NCBI RefSeq assembly: GCF_001556045.1
Contig: NZ_LSIC01000012.1
Coordinates: 62,001-126,000 of the forward strand
DNA from: Bradyrhizobium sp. CCH5-F6
Lineage (GTDB): Bacteria > Pseudomonadota > Alphaproteobacteria > Rhizobiales > Xanthobacteraceae
Length of the DNA stretch: 64,000 nt
Direction of reading: 5' to 3'
Both the position numbers and the translations under genes were made by a program. Position 1 is the stretch's first letter. Each line of letters opens with the position of its first letter. Positions 61,068-64,000 of the stretch are shown here, in pieces. The notes under the pieces were generated by a model that saw nothing but the letters and a program-made list of their open reading frames with translations, had not been told where the DNA came from and ran no database searches.

Positions 61068-61424
61068 ATGCGGTTCGGCATCAATCTGCGCGGCGACCTT
61101 GCCAAACTCGATGATACCGAGATCGCGGCACGCTATGAGACGCTGGTTGCCGAGAAGGAAGCGTACATTCGGTCGCTGGCGTTTATCCAACAGAACAAGC
61201 TGGCCTACCGCCTGGGGACGGGGCTGTTCGGCCGCGGGCTGCTTCATGCCCGCATCTTCTATCGGATCCAAGCCTTGCTCATCGGACTCTTGAGTGCTTT
61301 GGGCAATGGCAACCTAGTTACGCCCTCGTCCCTAGAGGCCTTTCTCAGAGAATGCGAGTTCAAGGACGTGCGCGACGAGATGAAGCGCCGGATCGCAGCC
61401 CGAAAAGCCGTGGCGGCGACGTGA
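61068..61424 (+). CDS. hypothetical protein between the mutase genes
   Basis: A 118-aa protein of mixed charge. Its single hydrophobic stretch (IQALLIGLLSALGNG, mid-protein) suggests a peripheral or one-helix membrane protein; the C-terminus is FLRECEFKDVRDEMKRRIAA. GAGG lies 7 bases before the ATG at 61068; an ATG at 61053 overlaps the GFA gene. I recognise no family. It is cotranscribed by position with mutA and mutB. Confidence 0.6.
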   Translation: MRFGINLRGDLAKLDDTEIAARYETLVAEKEAYIRSLAFIQQNKLAYRLGTGLFGRGLLHARIFYRIQALLIGLLSALGNGNLVTPSSLEAFLRECEFKDVRDEMKRRIAARKAVAAT

Positions 61425-61489
61425 GCAGGACCATGGCGAGCGACGGCAGACATGATAAAACGAAACCGCAGGTTTGAGGGACCCAAGGA

Positions 61490-63646
<2,157 letters not shown>

Positions 63647-63683
63647 ATGATAGAATGGCCGGGGTAACCGGCCGGGTGCGTCC

Positions 63684-63980
63684 ATGACACGTGACGAAAT
63701 CATCGCTGCGATACGCAAAAACGCGGATGCCATCAAAGGTAAAGGCGTATCGAAGCTTGCCATTTTCGGCTCGCGCGCCCGGGACGATTATCGGCCTGAT
63801 AGCGACATTGACGTTCTCGTCGAGATCGAGCCCGAAATCTCGTTCTCCCTACTCAACTTGATCGATGTTGAGCACATCATCGAGGATGCGACCGGCCTGC
63901 AAGCCCAGGCAACGGTGCGGCGCTCCCTCTCTCCACGCTTTGCAGAGCGGATCGCAGACGACATACACGAAGTATTCTGA
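63684..63980 (+). CDS. MNT-type minimal nucleotidyltransferase (MntA-like antitoxin)
   Basis: A 98-aa nucleotidyltransferase of the MNT (COG1669) group. LAIFGSRARDDYRPDSDID carries the GSxxR...DxD catalytic pattern, then VLVEIEPEISF. These pair with HEPN (DUF86) toxins, which they inactivate by AMPylation in studied cases. A frame beginning GTG at 63982, 1 bp after the stop, would be that partner and runs out of the window. Confidence 0.88.
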   Translation: MTRDEIIAAIRKNADAIKGKGVSKLAIFGSRARDDYRPDSDIDVLVEIEPEISFSLLNLIDVEHIIEDATGLQAQATVRRSLSPRFAERIADDIHEVF

Positions 63981-63981
63981 C

Positions 63982-64000
63982 GTGCCGCCGACTTTTGCTG
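63982..64000 (+). CDS. start of a probable HEPN/DUF86 partner (cut by window end)
   Basis: Only GTG-CCG-CCG-ACT-TTT-GCT is visible (MPPTFA). The position directly after the MNT gene and the MPP start fit a HEPN toxin gene, but seven codons cannot prove it. Confidence 0.3.

Overview
The window looks like chromosome of a Bradyrhizobium-type alphaproteobacterium (Nitrobacteraceae). The grounds are the uniformly GC-rich coding, a Ros/MucR regulator, DUF2336, DUF5330 and DUF1491 proteins, a DivJ/PleC-like kinase, the folP-folB-folK cluster beside a split methylmalonyl-CoA mutase, and palindromic intergenic repeats of the kind scattered through Bradyrhizobium genomes. Species assignment is inference. 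I saw no tRNA, rRNA, CRISPR array, insertion sequence or phage gene.

Layout. 1-2.5 kb: two related acyl-CoA dehydrogenases (the first cut by the window edge) flank a divergent SufR-like regulator. 2.6-8.5 kb: a DHA2 drug exporter, a YcgN protein, penicillin-binding protein 1A and a DUF1214/DUF1254 pair. 8.8-27 kb is a metal region. It holds a minus-strand operon (DUF2946 protein, TonB siderophore-type receptor, exported isonitrile-hydratase-like protein, small membrane protein, DsbD_2/TauE-type membrane protein). A divergent DUF2946 gene precedes a copper-receptor-like TonB protein. A TonB receptor plus DUF4198 protein sits behind two perfect NikR boxes. A Cus-type efflux operon (Met/Cys-rich protein, YtkA/FixH-like protein, CusB, CusA, Spy/CnrX-like sensor) sits behind a FixK/FNR box. 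27-33.8 kb is an arsenic region: two divergent ArsR regulators, an ArsO-like flavoprotein with a Cys-rich tail, two MFS permeases, two kinds of arsenate reductase and an Acr3 exporter.

33.9-39.9 kb: an uncharacterised operon encoding an exported TPR-CHAT protease-like protein, a small secreted protein and two zinc-ribbon proteins, followed upstream by a lipoprotein gene and a 62-aa gene. 40-46.4 kb: DUF2336 (behind a perfect CtrA box), DUF1491, a small membrane protein, a peptidoglycan-binding protein, the DivJ/PleC-like kinase, DUF5330, SufE and MucR. 46.5-55.6 kb: a gene broken by a frameshift next to a 33-bp inverted repeat, two membrane glycosyltransferases, a class II aldolase, a DUF1349 protein, an M20 dipeptidase and a HerA-like ATPase. 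56-64 kb: two small genes, folP-folB-folK, both methylmalonyl-CoA mutase subunits with two genes between them, and an MNT nucleotidyltransferase whose partner begins at the very edge.

Taken together, the 8.8-33.8 kb block handles import of scarce metals (Ni by NikR logic, Cu by family logic), export of excess Cu, and arsenic detoxification. The strongest new leads are the NikR-controlled receptor operon, the possible chalkophore uptake operon with a periplasmic isonitrile-hydratase-like enzyme, the oxygen-linked promoter of the Cu efflux operon, and the CHAT/zinc-ribbon operon.
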